Source: Aphodosoma sp051870875
GTDB taxonomy: Bacteria > Bacteroidota > Bacteroidia > Bacteroidales > Paludibacteraceae
Direction of reading: 5' to 3'
Assembly: GCA_051870875.1 (NCBI GenBank)
Contig: JBJECG010000050.1
Span: 29,157 to 93,156, forward strand
Length of the DNA stretch: 64,000 bases
Position numbers and translations under genes: made by a program. The notes below the pieces were generated by a model. That model searched no databases. It was not told the DNA's origin and saw nothing but the letters and a program-made list of their open reading frames with translations. Each line of letters opens with the position of its first letter. The first letter of the stretch is position 1. This document shows, piece after piece, positions 7,569 through 16,747 of this stretch.

Positions 7569-9224
7569 CTAACATTCCAACAACTCTTTGGCTGCTTTCA
7601 AGGCAGCAGCAGTCGGATTTTTGCCCGAAAGCATTTCCGCTATTTCGGCTACACGCTGTCCGCCAGCAATGGCAATGATATGCGTAGTGGTAAACATATC
7701 GTCATCGGTCTTGTAAACCTTATAATGGCTGCCGCCTTTAGCTGCAATCTGAGGCAGGTGGGTGATGGCCAATACCTGAACATACTGCGACATACCGCGC
7801 ATCATTTCAGCCATACGGTGTGCTATCTCACCCGAGACTCCGGTATCAACTTCATCGAAAATGATGGTAGAAAGACCCGTTTTCTGCACAGTCAGCGACT
7901 TTAAAGCAAGCATAACACGCGCTATTTCACCGCCGGAAGCTACCGATGCTATCGGACGAAGCGGCACATTCTTGTTTGCAGAGAAAAGGAACTGCACATC
8001 ATCGGCACCAGACAAGGTGTATTGGTGCGCCGGGGCTATTTCGACAGATACCCGGGCGTTCGGCATGCCAAGATTGACCAATTGAGATGTAAGATATCCG
8101 GCTATCCCAACAGCCACAGAACGACGTTTAGCAGTCAAAACATCAGCAGCCTGTTTCATGCCGGCTGCGCACTGCTCCACTTCCAAAGCCAAAGCCTTAA
8201 TATCATCATCGAAATTGTCGATACGCAACAGCTTTTCTGAAAGTTGCCGCTGCAAGTCCAACAATTCGGCACATGACGAAAGATGATGTTTCTGTTCCAA
8301 AGTATATATGGTATCAAGCCGCGTCTCGACCTGCATTTTACGTGCCGGATCGAACTCAAATGAAGAATAGCAGGAATTGAGTTCGCTATCAACGTCTTTC
8401 AGATCGACATACAAAGAGTGCAGACGTTCCGCCAGAACAGACAATCCATCCATAAAACGAGAGGCGCCCTCCACCCTGCCAACCGTCTCTTTCAATTGTG
8501 ACATAATACCGTACCCGTCGCTGTCGAGACATTCGACAGCGACCGCCAAATCGGTTTTGATTTCTTCAGTATGATTAAGCAACTCAAGTTCCCGTTCGAG
8601 CATTTCCTGTTCGCCCTCCTGCAATGAAGCTTCTGCGAGTTGGTCAAACTGGAATTGCAGATAATCGCGCTCTGACCGCCATTGTTCATAATCAGATTTC
8701 AACTGCTCCAGAGCTTTTACTTTCTCGGCATGATTAAGGAACGATGACCGGAACATACTTAATTCGACATCGGTATGTGCAACTGTATCGACTACAGAAA
8801 GTTGAAAACCGGCATTGTTCAACAAAAGGTTACCGTACTGAGAATGTATGTCTATGAGGTGCGAGGCAACGGTCCGCAGCACGGTCCGGTTGACAGGAGT
8901 ATCATTGATGAAAGCTCTCGACTTGCCAGCAGCCGTCACTTCGCGACGTATAATGCATTCATCGGAATAATCAAGTTCTTCCCGGGCGAAAAAAGGTTGC
9001 AACGACTGATCATCCATGACAAACGTAGCTTCCACCACACTTTTAACCGCTCCGGCACGAACCACTTTAGAGTCCGCCCGGTCGCCCATAACCAACCCCA
9101 AGGCACCCATGATAACGGACTTACCGGCACCTGTTTCACCTGTAATGACGGAAAAGCCACCGCCAATATCCAGGTCGAGGCTTTCAATCAAAGCCAACTG
9201 ACTTATATGTAGATGTTTAAGCAT
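7569..9224 (-). CDS. recN: DNA repair protein RecN
   Basis: 551-aa SMC-like ATPase of normal RecN length. Walker A is GETGAGKS at residues 29-36; a central coiled coil follows (about 150-360, rich in Leu, Glu and Gln heptads); the C-terminal head has the signature VASGGEIARVMLALK and Walker B IIFDEVDTGVSGEIA, then the ITHLPQIAA switch His. RecN acts in RecA-dependent double-strand break repair. It is the last gene of a probable run antiporter - unknown - coaC - coaB - DUF4835 - recN; the DUF4835-recN adjacency is seen in many Bacteroidota. Confidence 0.96.
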   Translation of the reverse strand: MLKHLHISQLALIESLDLDIGGGFSVITGETGAGKSVIMGALGLVMGDRADSKVVRAGAVKSVVEATFVMDDQSLQPFFAREELDYSDECIIRREVTAAGKSRAFINDTPVNRTVLRTVASHLIDIHSQYGNLLLNNAGFQLSVVDTVAHTDVELSMFRSSFLNHAEKVKALEQLKSDYEQWRSERDYLQFQFDQLAEASLQEGEQEMLERELELLNHTEEIKTDLAVAVECLDSDGYGIMSQLKETVGRVEGASRFMDGLSVLAERLHSLYVDLKDVDSELNSCYSSFEFDPARKMQVETRLDTIYTLEQKHHLSSCAELLDLQRQLSEKLLRIDNFDDDIKALALEVEQCAAGMKQAADVLTAKRRSVAVGIAGYLTSQLVNLGMPNARVSVEIAPAHQYTLSGADDVQFLFSANKNVPLRPIASVASGGEIARVMLALKSLTVQKTGLSTIIFDEVDTGVSGEIAHRMAEMMRGMSQYVQVLAITHLPQIAAKGGSHYKVYKTDDDMFTTTHIIAIAGGQRVAEIAEMLSGKNPTAAALKAAKELLEC

Positions 9225-9285
9225 AACAAAAATTACAGAGACTGAATATCATACCATACCTCCTGCCACACACCTGATGATACGA

Positions 9286-10194
9286 TCACTGCAATATTTC
9301 ATCATAACGATTTGACAGTGTCGGATTTACAGATACAAGAACATCATGTACCGACTTTTTCTCTTCAGATGTACCTTTCTTGAAAATATTTATAAGCTCA
9401 TCATTTTTAGAATCCAAAAAAGTGGCGATAAATGATGCACCAGGATTCTGGCGGTTGAGCTCACGGAGCACTGTGATTTTCCCTGCTATTTTAGCCCGCG
9501 AATTGTCGACATTAGCCGCCATATTATCAAGCCCCAAACGATGGTATTCGTAATAGTACTCACGCAATGGCTTGAAAGAGTCATCATTCAGATTGCGCGC
9601 CAACGAATAGCGGTTGCGTTTGCTGCCGAACTCCATTTTCCAACCACCGGTCTCAGTATCGTCGGAACGTGTCTGGCATGCCGAAACGATCTGCTCTGCC
9701 ATGGAAAAGGCGGCAGTACCGCCAAGACGACTGTATGAATCCAGATCAAATCCGATAATCATATAGGCATAATAAGCTACAATAGCCGTCAAATTGGATT
9801 CAAAAGTAGAATTGTTAATTTCAATCTTATCAAACTCCCTATAATGGAACACCACATTTTCATCACGCACATTAAGCAACGGTGTGGTGTATGCCGAACC
9901 GTAAACGGGGCGAGAAGCCTGCACCTGCATTTCGCATTGGAACAAATCATCATCCACCGACTTGACAACCAGAGTCATGTTACAGTCTATCTTTTCCTGT
10001 TCGGCAAAAATCAACTCAGTCCAACGGTGTTCATTCACGAAATTGCCCAAATCGGATTCCAGAGTGGAGAAAATCTGCTTGTTAGTACCCTCTACCATAG
10101 ATGAGTTAACCGTCAGATTACATTTCAACTCCTGAGTGGAGACAGCAAACGGCAAAAGCAATAAAAACGATAGTATAATTGGTTTGAGACGCAT
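9286..10194 (-). CDS. DUF4835 family secreted protein
   Basis: The ATG at 10192-10194 (MRLKPIILSFLLLLPFAVSTQ) gives a 302-aa protein with a clear signal peptide cleaved near residue 20. The mature part starts with ELKCNLTVNSSMVEGTNKQIFSTLE and contains ELIFAEQEKIDCNMTL, GFDLDSYSRLGG and a C-terminal helical region, all typical of the Bacteroidota-wide DUF4835 family. Some annotation schemes connect this family with type IX secretion (as PorD), which would fit the PorU/PorV genes further along, but nothing here proves that. It starts 8 nt after the coaB stop, so the two are translationally close. Confidence 0.85.
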   Translation of the reverse strand: MRLKPIILSFLLLLPFAVSTQELKCNLTVNSSMVEGTNKQIFSTLESDLGNFVNEHRWTELIFAEQEKIDCNMTLVVKSVDDDLFQCEMQVQASRPVYGSAYTTPLLNVRDENVVFHYREFDKIEINNSTFESNLTAIVAYYAYMIIGFDLDSYSRLGGTAAFSMAEQIVSACQTRSDDTETGGWKMEFGSKRNRYSLARNLNDDSFKPLREYYYEYHRLGLDNMAANVDNSRAKIAGKITVLRELNRQNPGASFIATFLDSKNDELINIFKKGTSEEKKSVHDVLVSVNPTLSNRYDEILQ

Positions 10195-10202
10195 AATCAA
10201 AG

Positions 10203-10853
10203 CTATCTTATTATAGGCTTGACAATATTTTCAATCTCAGCAAGTATATCCCAAGCCACCAGTTCTTTGGACTTCAACGGATAAGTCTTTTTTTCTCCTG
10301 AAGCTTTCAATATCTCCACCTGATTGGTATCGTACCCAAAGCACGTATTGGCCCTGCGCAATGAATTGAGAACAATAAAGTCAAAATTTTTACGTCGCAT
10401 CTTATCCAAAGCATGCGACTCCTCATCGTCTGTTTCGAGCGCAAATCCGACGGTAAACTGATCGGGGCGTTTGCATGCCCCAACGGCAGCTGCTATATCC
10501 TGCGTAGGTCTGAGTTCTACAATCAGATTATCGGACAGACGCTTGATTTTCCTGTCGGCAACCGTAATCGGAGTAAAATCGGCAACGGCTGCACATAAGA
10601 CAGCACCGTCGACCGTACCGAAATTATCCATCACAGCCTGGTACATATCACCGGCAGACTCCACATCTATACGTCGGATATTCGGATGACAGACAGTCAA
10701 TTGAACAGGCCCTGCAACAAGCACCACTTCATGTCCGGCATCGGCACAAGCCCTGGCAATGGCAAACCCCATTTTACCGGTGGAATAGTTACCAATAAAA
10801 CGCACCGGGTCAATCCGTTCGTATGTAGGTCCCGCAGTTACAAGTATTTTCAT
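10203..10853 (-). CDS. coaB: Phosphopantothenate-cysteine ligase, stand-alone CoaB
   Basis: 216-aa protein matching only the C-terminal half of the usual bifunctional CoaBC. It begins directly at MKILVTAGPTYERIDPVRFI, the nucleotide-binding start of the CoaB domain, and contains GNYSTGKMGFAIA, AAVADFTP and the catalytic-loop Lys in DRKIKR, with the C-terminal NxxLVGFALET-like segment (FTVGFALETDDEE). Reaction: CTP-dependent joining of 4'-phosphopantothenate and cysteine in coenzyme A synthesis. The CoaC half is a separate upstream ORF with its own stop; 51 nt with in-frame stops separate them, so this is not a single-base frameshift of a fused gene. Confidence 0.9.
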   Translation of the reverse strand: MKILVTAGPTYERIDPVRFIGNYSTGKMGFAIARACADAGHEVVLVAGPVQLTVCHPNIRRIDVESAGDMYQAVMDNFGTVDGAVLCAAVADFTPITVADRKIKRLSDNLIVELRPTQDIAAAVGACKRPDQFTVGFALETDDEESHALDKMRRKNFDFIVLNSLRRANTCFGYDTNQVEILKASGEKKTYPLKSKELVAWDILAEIENIVKPIIR

Positions 10854-10904
10854 AATTATTCAAATGAAACACGCATTTGCATTCAGCATTAAACAATCAT
10901 CTTA

Positions 10905-11444
10905 TCAGAGCATTTCATTGAGTATAGATACGATATTCACCGGCTCTTCCATACGTCCCTTACCTTCCGCGCCACAGGCCAATTCACCATCGGAGGGTTC
11001 GATAAAATGAATGCCTACAGACTTCAGGAAATCCATATTACGTTTCATGACAGGAGATTCGTACATCCTGGTATTCATTGCCGGAGCTATAAATACAGGT
11101 TTGTCGAACGCAATGAATGTAGTAGAGAGGGCATCATCGGCTATACCGGCATAAAATTTACCTATAATATTGGCTGTTGCAGGAGCCACAATCATGGCAT
11201 CAGCCCAATCAGCATGGCTTACATGTTCGGGATTCCACACACCGACAGGTTCGAATACTTCGGTATAAACCTTATTGCGGGAAAGAGTCTGCAAAGTAAC
11301 AGGAGTAATGAACTGCAGTGCATTGCGAGTTGTGACACAACGTACTTCCGCCCCCTCCTGCACCAAACGACGTACCAATTCGCCGCATTTGTATGCGGCA
11401 ATTCCACCTGATATTCCCAATATGATTTTTTTTCCTTTCAACAT
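10905..11444 (-). CDS. coaC: Phosphopantothenoylcysteine decarboxylase, stand-alone CoaC
   Basis: 179-aa flavoprotein of the HFCD family matching only the N-terminal half of CoaBC. Motifs: FMN-binding GISGGIAAYK at residues 9-18, the catalytic His in EHVSHADWAD, APATANIIGKFYAGIADD, the PAMNTRMYESP substrate motif and the active-site Cys in GELACGAEGKGRM. Reaction: decarboxylation of 4'-phosphopantothenoylcysteine to 4'-phosphopantetheine. The gene ends with a TGA at 10905-10907 right after the natural end of the CoaC domain, and coaB begins 51 nt later, so the normally fused enzyme is made as two polypeptides here. Confidence 0.92.
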   Translation of the reverse strand: MLKGKKIILGISGGIAAYKCGELVRRLVQEGAEVRCVTTRNALQFITPVTLQTLSRNKVYTEVFEPVGVWNPEHVSHADWADAMIVAPATANIIGKFYAGIADDALSTTFIAFDKPVFIAPAMNTRMYESPVMKRNMDFLKSVGIHFIEPSDGELACGAEGKGRMEEPVNIVSILNEML

Positions 11445-11531
11445 ATAGATATAAAAAATTAAGTGTTATGACTAATCTTACGGAATCGGACAACCTACAT
11501 CCAAACTGAGACCAACCGCCGTCATCCAAAA

Positions 11532-12170
11532 TCACAACGATGCCGCTTCCATGAAGAAACGCCTGCGCATGGCATCGGTTATAGGATACGTATCATACGT
11601 CATGTATTCTACATTGCAAACGAAAAGAGCCTGGATTTCCGATATAAAAAGCGTATCGAAACCCAATTTGCCGTATTGCAAATCATTGACTCGTTTCAGA
11701 GCAAGCATCAAATCGGTTCTGGTCATGTCGTCCTTTGTAAAAATATACAAACCAGCATGTCTGAAACGTCCGTAGAAACCATCGGACATTTTACGCACCT
11801 TGTTTTCCAACACACGGTTCATCGGACTGGCTTCACACCAATAGCGGTATTCTGTAGGGCCGACAATATCGCCACGCACCAGACCATAAGTGTAACCTAT
11901 CTTGTACAACTCTCCGGATGTCATTTCGGACGAACCCGCCACCTCCTCCACGGCCATCTCATTGAGCAGGCTGACAGCATCAGCCTTCGACTCATGTATA
12001 GCCCGCGTCACCTCTATGCCTATGCTATGCTCACTGTCCTGCAAATCAGGACGGTCAAGATTCTCCAGCCCAGAATACAGCGATCCGAGAACGGTTTCCA
12101 AAGTCAACTTGGCATACCGTTCAAAGAAGCAGGTATCGTATTTTGTCTTACGTATTACTGTACCGTCCAT
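11532..12170 (-). CDS. Uncharacterised protein, possible PD-(D/E)XK-like fold
   Basis: I choose the ATG at 12168-12170 (MDGTVIRKTKYDTCFFERY), giving 212 aa; a GTG ten codons earlier overlaps the antiporter stop and is less likely. The protein is soluble and highly patterned at residues 41-55, PDLQDSEHSIGIEVT, a PD followed about 10 residues later by IEVT, which recalls the D...ExK core of restriction-like nucleases, although Thr replaces Lys. Conserved-looking segments near the end include YKIGYTYGLVRGD and FDTLFISEIQALFVCN. It follows the antiporter gene by 26 nt and precedes coaC by 87 nt, so it is probably co-transcribed. Function is not known to me; the nuclease idea is inference. Confidence 0.65.
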   Translation of the reverse strand: MDGTVIRKTKYDTCFFERYAKLTLETVLGSLYSGLENLDRPDLQDSEHSIGIEVTRAIHESKADAVSLLNEMAVEEVAGSSEMTSGELYKIGYTYGLVRGDIVGPTEYRYWCEASPMNRVLENKVRKMSDGFYGRFRHAGLYIFTKDDMTRTDLMLALKRVNDLQYGKLGFDTLFISEIQALFVCNVEYMTYDTYPITDAMRRRFFMEAASL

Positions 12171-12196
12171 AAAAACAAATACAAAAAGTGTCCGGA

Positions 12197-13693
12197 TCAC
12201 AGGTTTTCACCACTCAATATACATGTCGCCTCCTCCAATATATCCTCGTCATCAGTGATAATCAGTATGGTGTCACCTTCAGCCAAAGGGGTATTTCCAC
12301 GAGGTATAAAATAGCGGCCATCACGCTTTACCATTGCCACCAGAATACGATCCGGAATATCTATATCCATGAGACGGGATCCCTTTTCCAACATCCTGGC
12401 CGTAACTTTCATTTCACTCATAACGGATTTCATGTCATCGGCAAAATCGACATCAAACTCTTTGAGTTGCGCCTTCTCCCTGACAGGCAAATCGAGTTTC
12501 AACAGACCTGCAACTTTCGGAATCATCGTTCCCTGTACGGCAAGTGATATGATGGTAATGAAGAAGACGATATTGAACATCATACGGGCATGCGGCAAGC
12601 CCTCTATAAGCGGATACGTAGCAAATATGATTGGCACCGCACCGCGCAATCCGACGAAACTGACAAATATACGTCCTTTGAAAGAGAACTTACGGAAAGG
12701 CAGAAGGCTCAACAAAACGGACAACGGACGCGATACCAGCACCATAAAAGTACCGATAAGCAATCCTATGCCGGCAACCGGCAGCAGTTCCGAAGGGTTT
12801 ACCAACAAGCCCAATGACAAAAACATCACTATCTGAGCCAACCATGTAAGCCCGTCAAAAAAGCGCATGGAACTGCGTTTGTGCACAAAGCGATGGTTAC
12901 CCATGAACAAGCCTCCGATGTACACAGCCAGATACCCGTTGCCACCTACAAATGCGGTAAACCCATAGAGGAAAAGCATCACTGTAATCAGCATCACAGA
13001 GTACAGTGCATCGTTGTTGAGATTGATTCTGTTCATAACCTTCACTCCCAATTTGCCGAACAAAACGCCGCAAACAGCACCCAGCAACAATTGTTGCGCA
13101 AAAAGTCCTACAACAGCCCATCCGCTCACATCAGGGGAATTGGCCATCTGAAGCAATACAATAGTGAGCATATACGCCATCGGGTCATTGCTGCCAGACT
13201 CCAATTCAAGCAACGGACGCAGATGTTCCTTCAGCGCAAGATTTTTGGAGCGCAGGATGGAAAACACCGAAGCAGAATCGGTAGATGACATGGTTGCCGC
13301 CAAAAGCAACGACTCCACAAACGAAAACGAAATGGTATAAACGACATTGTTGGTAAAGAAATATATAAACAGGCCGGTAATCAAAGTCGTCAGCAACACA
13401 CCAATGGTAGCCAGCGTAAGACCCGGCAGCAATACCGGCCTTATCTCTTCGACCCGGGTATCCATACCTCCGGAAAAAAGGATGACATTAAGGGCAACGA
13501 CACCGATATACTGCACAACATTCGGATTGTTCAAATCCAAAAGACGCAGGCCGTCAGTTCCAGCCACACAACCTATAAGGATAAACAGCAGAAGCGTGGG
13601 AACACCAAACCTGTATCCTGCCTTGCCAAACACAATGCTGACAAAAAGCAGTACCGACGCCACAAGCAAAAACAAATCAAAAGAAATATTCAT
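12197..13693 (-). CDS. cvrA: K+/H+ antiporter, CvrA/NhaP2 type (CPA1)
   Basis: 498-aa membrane protein. The first 390 residues form about 12-13 transmembrane helices with the CPA1 core motifs (LLFILIGCVAGTDGL, SSTDSASVFSILR and LELESGSNDPMAYML, the ESGSNDP bearing the acidic transport residues). The last 90 residues form a TrkA-C/RCK-type regulatory domain (IDIPDRILVAMVKRDG then LAEGDTILIITDDED). This arrangement is that of NhaP2/CvrA potassium:proton antiporters, which export K+ for pH and volume control. It is probably the first gene of the run that ends with recN; a TACCTTTG -7 element precedes it. Confidence 0.9.
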   Translation of the reverse strand: MNISFDLFLLVASVLLFVSIVFGKAGYRFGVPTLLLFILIGCVAGTDGLRLLDLNNPNVVQYIGVVALNVILFSGGMDTRVEEIRPVLLPGLTLATIGVLLTTLITGLFIYFFTNNVVYTISFSFVESLLLAATMSSTDSASVFSILRSKNLALKEHLRPLLELESGSNDPMAYMLTIVLLQMANSPDVSGWAVVGLFAQQLLLGAVCGVLFGKLGVKVMNRINLNNDALYSVMLITVMLFLYGFTAFVGGNGYLAVYIGGLFMGNHRFVHKRSSMRFFDGLTWLAQIVMFLSLGLLVNPSELLPVAGIGLLIGTFMVLVSRPLSVLLSLLPFRKFSFKGRIFVSFVGLRGAVPIIFATYPLIEGLPHARMMFNIVFFITIISLAVQGTMIPKVAGLLKLDLPVREKAQLKEFDVDFADDMKSVMSEMKVTARMLEKGSRLMDIDIPDRILVAMVKRDGRYFIPRGNTPLAEGDTILIITDDEDILEEATCILSGENL

Positions 13694-13795
13694 AAAACGA
13701 ATTCCTCACATTTGCAATCAAAAATACCATCCGGACATCCAAAAACGAGCCCCAAACCAGACCTGATATTATATTCAAGCCATCAATCCATGCTG

Positions 13796-13803
13796 CAAAG
13801 GTA
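13796..13803 (-). promoter_or_regulatory. Putative -7 element of the cvrA operon
   Basis: Minus-strand TACCTTTG (13803-13796) matches TAnnTTTG and lies 103 nt before the antiporter start. A convincing -33 box is not seen. Confidence 0.4.
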
Positions 13804-13899
13804 ATACTTTTTCATCAAACCGGAGAATTTCCCAAATAACATCAGGGTGATTGAAACCAGCGGATTTACAAACGTTACAAACCGGTACAATGAGCAAAA

Positions 13900-14598
13900 C
13901 TACAATCCGGACAACAGTCTGTCGACCAGCTGCGGCACCCCTTCGGCCGCCCGTTTGGCGATGCATGTCACCGGATTGGGAATGCGAGGGGCTCTGAAAC
14001 GGTCTGAACCGACGGCCGGATCAACTATATAAACTGGAACATCCGGACGGGTGCAGTTGACCAGCCCAGCCGCAGGATAGACATTGAGAGAAGTGCCGAC
14101 TACCAGCAGTATGTCAGCCCTCTGCACCACCTTGACCGCCTCTTCGAGCATAGGCACGCTTTCACCGAAAAAGACAACAAACGGGCGCAACAAAGAACCA
14201 TCAGGATGACGGGCATCCAACTGCTGCTCCCAACCATCTATCGGTACTACAGCCGTTTCATTCCACGAACTGCGCAATTTACGCAACTCACCGTGCAAGT
14301 GAATAAGGTTGCGCGTCCCGGCACGTTCATGCAAATCATCTATATTCTGGGTAATGACACAAACATCGGCATGCCGCTCCAGCCGAGCCAAAGCCTCATG
14401 GGCGGCATTTGGTTTTGCAGCAAGCAGCTCCCGCCTGCGAATATTGTAAAACCCGATCACCTGCGCACGACTGCGCTCCAACGCTTCCGGCGTACACACA
14501 TCCTCTACCCTGTAATCGGCCCAAAGCCCGTCACTGTCGCGAAACGTGGCTATACCACTGTCGGCACTGATGCCCGCACCTGTCAATACTGCTATCAT
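13900..14598 (-). CDS. cobB: NAD-dependent protein deacylase (sirtuin, CobB-like)
   Basis: 232-aa sirtuin. NAD-binding motifs GAGISADSGIATFR (residues 7-20) and TQNIDDLHERAG are intact, as is the catalytic His in HLHGELRK and the GTSLNVYPAAGL segment. The FYNIRRREL motif contains the Tyr-x-x-Arg pair (FYNxRRR) that in class III sirtuins such as E. coli CobB and SIRT5 binds succinyl- or malonyl-lysine, suggesting deacylation of acidic acyl groups as well as acetyl. The cysteines that normally bind the structural zinc after HGEL are absent (HGELRKLRSSWNE). Single gene, upstream of cvrA on the same strand with 206 nt between. Confidence 0.92.
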   Translation of the reverse strand: MIAVLTGAGISADSGIATFRDSDGLWADYRVEDVCTPEALERSRAQVIGFYNIRRRELLAAKPNAAHEALARLERHADVCVITQNIDDLHERAGTRNLIHLHGELRKLRSSWNETAVVPIDGWEQQLDARHPDGSLLRPFVVFFGESVPMLEEAVKVVQRADILLVVGTSLNVYPAAGLVNCTRPDVPVYIVDPAVGSDRFRAPRIPNPVTCIAKRAAEGVPQLVDRLLSGL

Positions 14599-14712
14599 AA
14601 TAATTGAATTTCAAACATCAATGCAACATCCGGTTCCAGAATTGTACATCGGCCAACACCAGATACACATCAAAAAGGCCAACACCACAAATGCCGGATT
14701 ATTACAACGGAG

Positions 14713-14720
14713 CAAATTTA
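14713..14720 (-). promoter_or_regulatory. Putative -7 element of the sirtuin gene
   Basis: Minus-strand TAAATTTG (14720-14713) lies 115 nt before the sirtuin start. No good -33 box at 19-20 nt. Confidence 0.3.
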
Positions 14721-14799
14721 CAAAAAAAACGTTAGTTTACCATACTTTGATTACAAAAAATAAATCAAATACGGAGCCGTTATTCTCGATTATTAGTTG

Positions 14800-14807
14800 T
14801 ATATTTG
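14800..14807 (+). promoter_or_regulatory. Putative -7 element of the aminopeptidase P gene
   Basis: TATATTTG followed by C (14800-14808) matches TAnnTTTG and lies 79 nt before the aminopeptidase ATG. The -33 region is weak. Confidence 0.4.
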
Positions 14808-14886
14808 CATCGTTTTACGAATTGAAAGCATACCGGCCGTATTTCGGTGGAAAAATACCAAAACATAAAACATAAAACACGTTGAC

Positions 14887-16665
14887 ATGAAACAACTCAC
14901 AGCCCTGCGCGCCCTTATGGACGCGCATCATATTGATGCTCTCGTAGTACCCGGTACCGATCCGCACGCAAGCGAATACATAGCAGCACATTGGCGCGAA
15001 CGGAACTTTGTATCAGGTTTCACAGGTTCGGCAGGAACGGCAGTCATCACTGCCAACGGGGGATGTCTTTGGACAGACTCGCGCTATTTCCTGCAAGCAT
15101 CGGAACAATTGAAAGTATCTGGTCTGGAACTTCAGAAAGAGGGTATAATCGGCACACCCACCATAGTCCAATGGCTCGGCCTGACCTTGAAAAACGGACA
15201 GACCGTGGGCATAAACCCTCAAATGATATCTGTAAATGCGTTCCGTCAGATGAAAGCAGAACTGGAACATTCCGGACTGAATATAAACACCGACTTCGAT
15301 CTGATAAGCGAAGTATGGACAGACCGTCCGTCAATGCCGGACGCAAAAGCAATACCATTCGGCGAAGAACACAGCGGAGAGAGTACAGCAAGCAAGCTCG
15401 CACGCTTGCGCGAAACCATGAAAGCCAGTGGTGTCGACACAGTGCTGCTCACCGCACTGGACGATATAGCCTGGCTGTACAACCTGCGAGGCAATGACAT
15501 AGACTGTAACCCACAGGCAATAGCATTCGGACTCGTGACCTTGGACAACGCGACCATATTCATAAATGGCAACAAAATCACACCGGAAGTAAAAGCACAT
15601 TTTGACGCATCGCACATTATTGCTGCCGAATACAACGATATCGACAAGGCCCTCAACACATTGCCTGCCGGTACGACAATAGCCATAGACCCGGCCAAAT
15701 GCAACTACGCCCTATATAAAGCCATCACACCAGCAGCTACCATAACGGAAATGCCATCGCCGGTATTCCGCATGAAAGCCATCAAAAATGCCGTTGAACT
15801 GGCAGGAACAGACCGTGCAATGCACAAAGACGGTGTGGCCCTGGTACGTTTCTGGATGTGGCTGGAAGAGGCTATAGCCAAAAAAGAACGCGTCACCGAA
15901 CTGTCGGCCATCGAAAAACTGCATCAGTTCCGTGCCGAACAACCTGACTTCGTGGAAGAGAGCTTCGGCACAATAGCCGGCTATGCCCACCATGGAGCAA
16001 TCGTACACTATGCAGCCGATGAAGCGTCTGACATTGAACTGAAAGCCGAAAGCTTCTTCCTGCTTGACTCAGGCGGCCAATATCTGGACGGAACAACCGA
16101 CATAACCCGTACCGTTGCTCTCGGGGAAGTTACCGACCAGATGAAAGCCGATTACACCCTTGTATTGAAAGGCCATTTGGCTCTCGGGCACCAACTCTTC
16201 CCATACGGCACACGCGGAGCCCAACTTGATGCCATCGCACGCCAGTTTCTCTGGAACGCCGAACTTCAGTACGGACACGGCACCGGTCATGGTGTAGGCC
16301 ACTTCCTCAACGTACATGAAGGTCCGCAATCCATCCGTATGGACGAGAACCCTACCATACTCGAGCCGGGCATGATAGTATCTAACGAACCGGGACTTTA
16401 CCGTGCCGGCGTACACGGCATCCGCATCGAAAACCTGGTAACTGTGGCCGACTATCCTGAGAATACCAACGAATTCGGCAGATTCCTGCACTTCCGAGCC
16501 CTCACCCTATTCCCGTACGACAGCCGCTCTATTGACATCCGTCTGCTTACGCCCGACGAACTGCTTCAAATCAACGCCTACCACAGCATGGTGTACAAAG
16601 AACTGTCACCAATGTTGAACGCCAAAGAGGCAGCTTGGCTGAAAGCAAAAACGGCACGACTGTAG
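14887..16665 (+). CDS. Xaa-Pro aminopeptidase (aminopeptidase P, M24B family)
   Basis: 592-aa, three-domain aminopeptidase P of the long eukaryote-like type: two creatinase-like N domains (1-310), the pita-bread M24 catalytic domain (about 315-530) and a C-terminal extension (SIDIRLLTPDELLQINAYHSMVYKELSP). The dinuclear metal ligands are visible in order: Asp in LLDSGGQYLDG and TTDITRT, His in GTGHGVGHFLNVHEGP, Glu in VSNEPGLY and Glu in IRIENL. It removes N-terminal residues preceding proline and is expected in the cytoplasm, since no signal peptide is present. Single gene followed by its own terminator. Confidence 0.95.
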   Translation: MKQLTALRALMDAHHIDALVVPGTDPHASEYIAAHWRERNFVSGFTGSAGTAVITANGGCLWTDSRYFLQASEQLKVSGLELQKEGIIGTPTIVQWLGLTLKNGQTVGINPQMISVNAFRQMKAELEHSGLNINTDFDLISEVWTDRPSMPDAKAIPFGEEHSGESTASKLARLRETMKASGVDTVLLTALDDIAWLYNLRGNDIDCNPQAIAFGLVTLDNATIFINGNKITPEVKAHFDASHIIAAEYNDIDKALNTLPAGTTIAIDPAKCNYALYKAITPAATITEMPSPVFRMKAIKNAVELAGTDRAMHKDGVALVRFWMWLEEAIAKKERVTELSAIEKLHQFRAEQPDFVEESFGTIAGYAHHGAIVHYAADEASDIELKAESFFLLDSGGQYLDGTTDITRTVALGEVTDQMKADYTLVLKGHLALGHQLFPYGTRGAQLDAIARQFLWNAELQYGHGTGHGVGHFLNVHEGPQSIRMDENPTILEPGMIVSNEPGLYRAGVHGIRIENLVTVADYPENTNEFGRFLHFRALTLFPYDSRSIDIRLLTPDELLQINAYHSMVYKELSPMLNAKEAAWLKAKTARL

Positions 16666-16701
16666 TTCACGCAAATATATTCACCCGACAAACAAAGACG
16701 A

Positions 16702-16731
16702 GACTGCAATACCCATAAAAGGGTTGCAGTC
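16702..16731 (+). terminator. Intrinsic terminator after the aminopeptidase P gene
   Basis: Hairpin of an 8-bp stem plus a 3-bp upper stem separated by a 2-nt bulge (16702-16713 with 16721-16731), loop ATAAAA, followed by the T-rich stretch 16737-16749. It ends 36 nt beyond the aminopeptidase stop. Confidence 0.7.
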
Positions 16732-16747
16732 CCGCCTGTGTTTGTTT

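Noticed and set aside
10203..11444. Possible frameshifted, broken coaBC pseudogene.
   Set aside because: Both halves have complete motifs and their own start and stop codons, and the spacer has stops in frame, so two functional genes is simpler.
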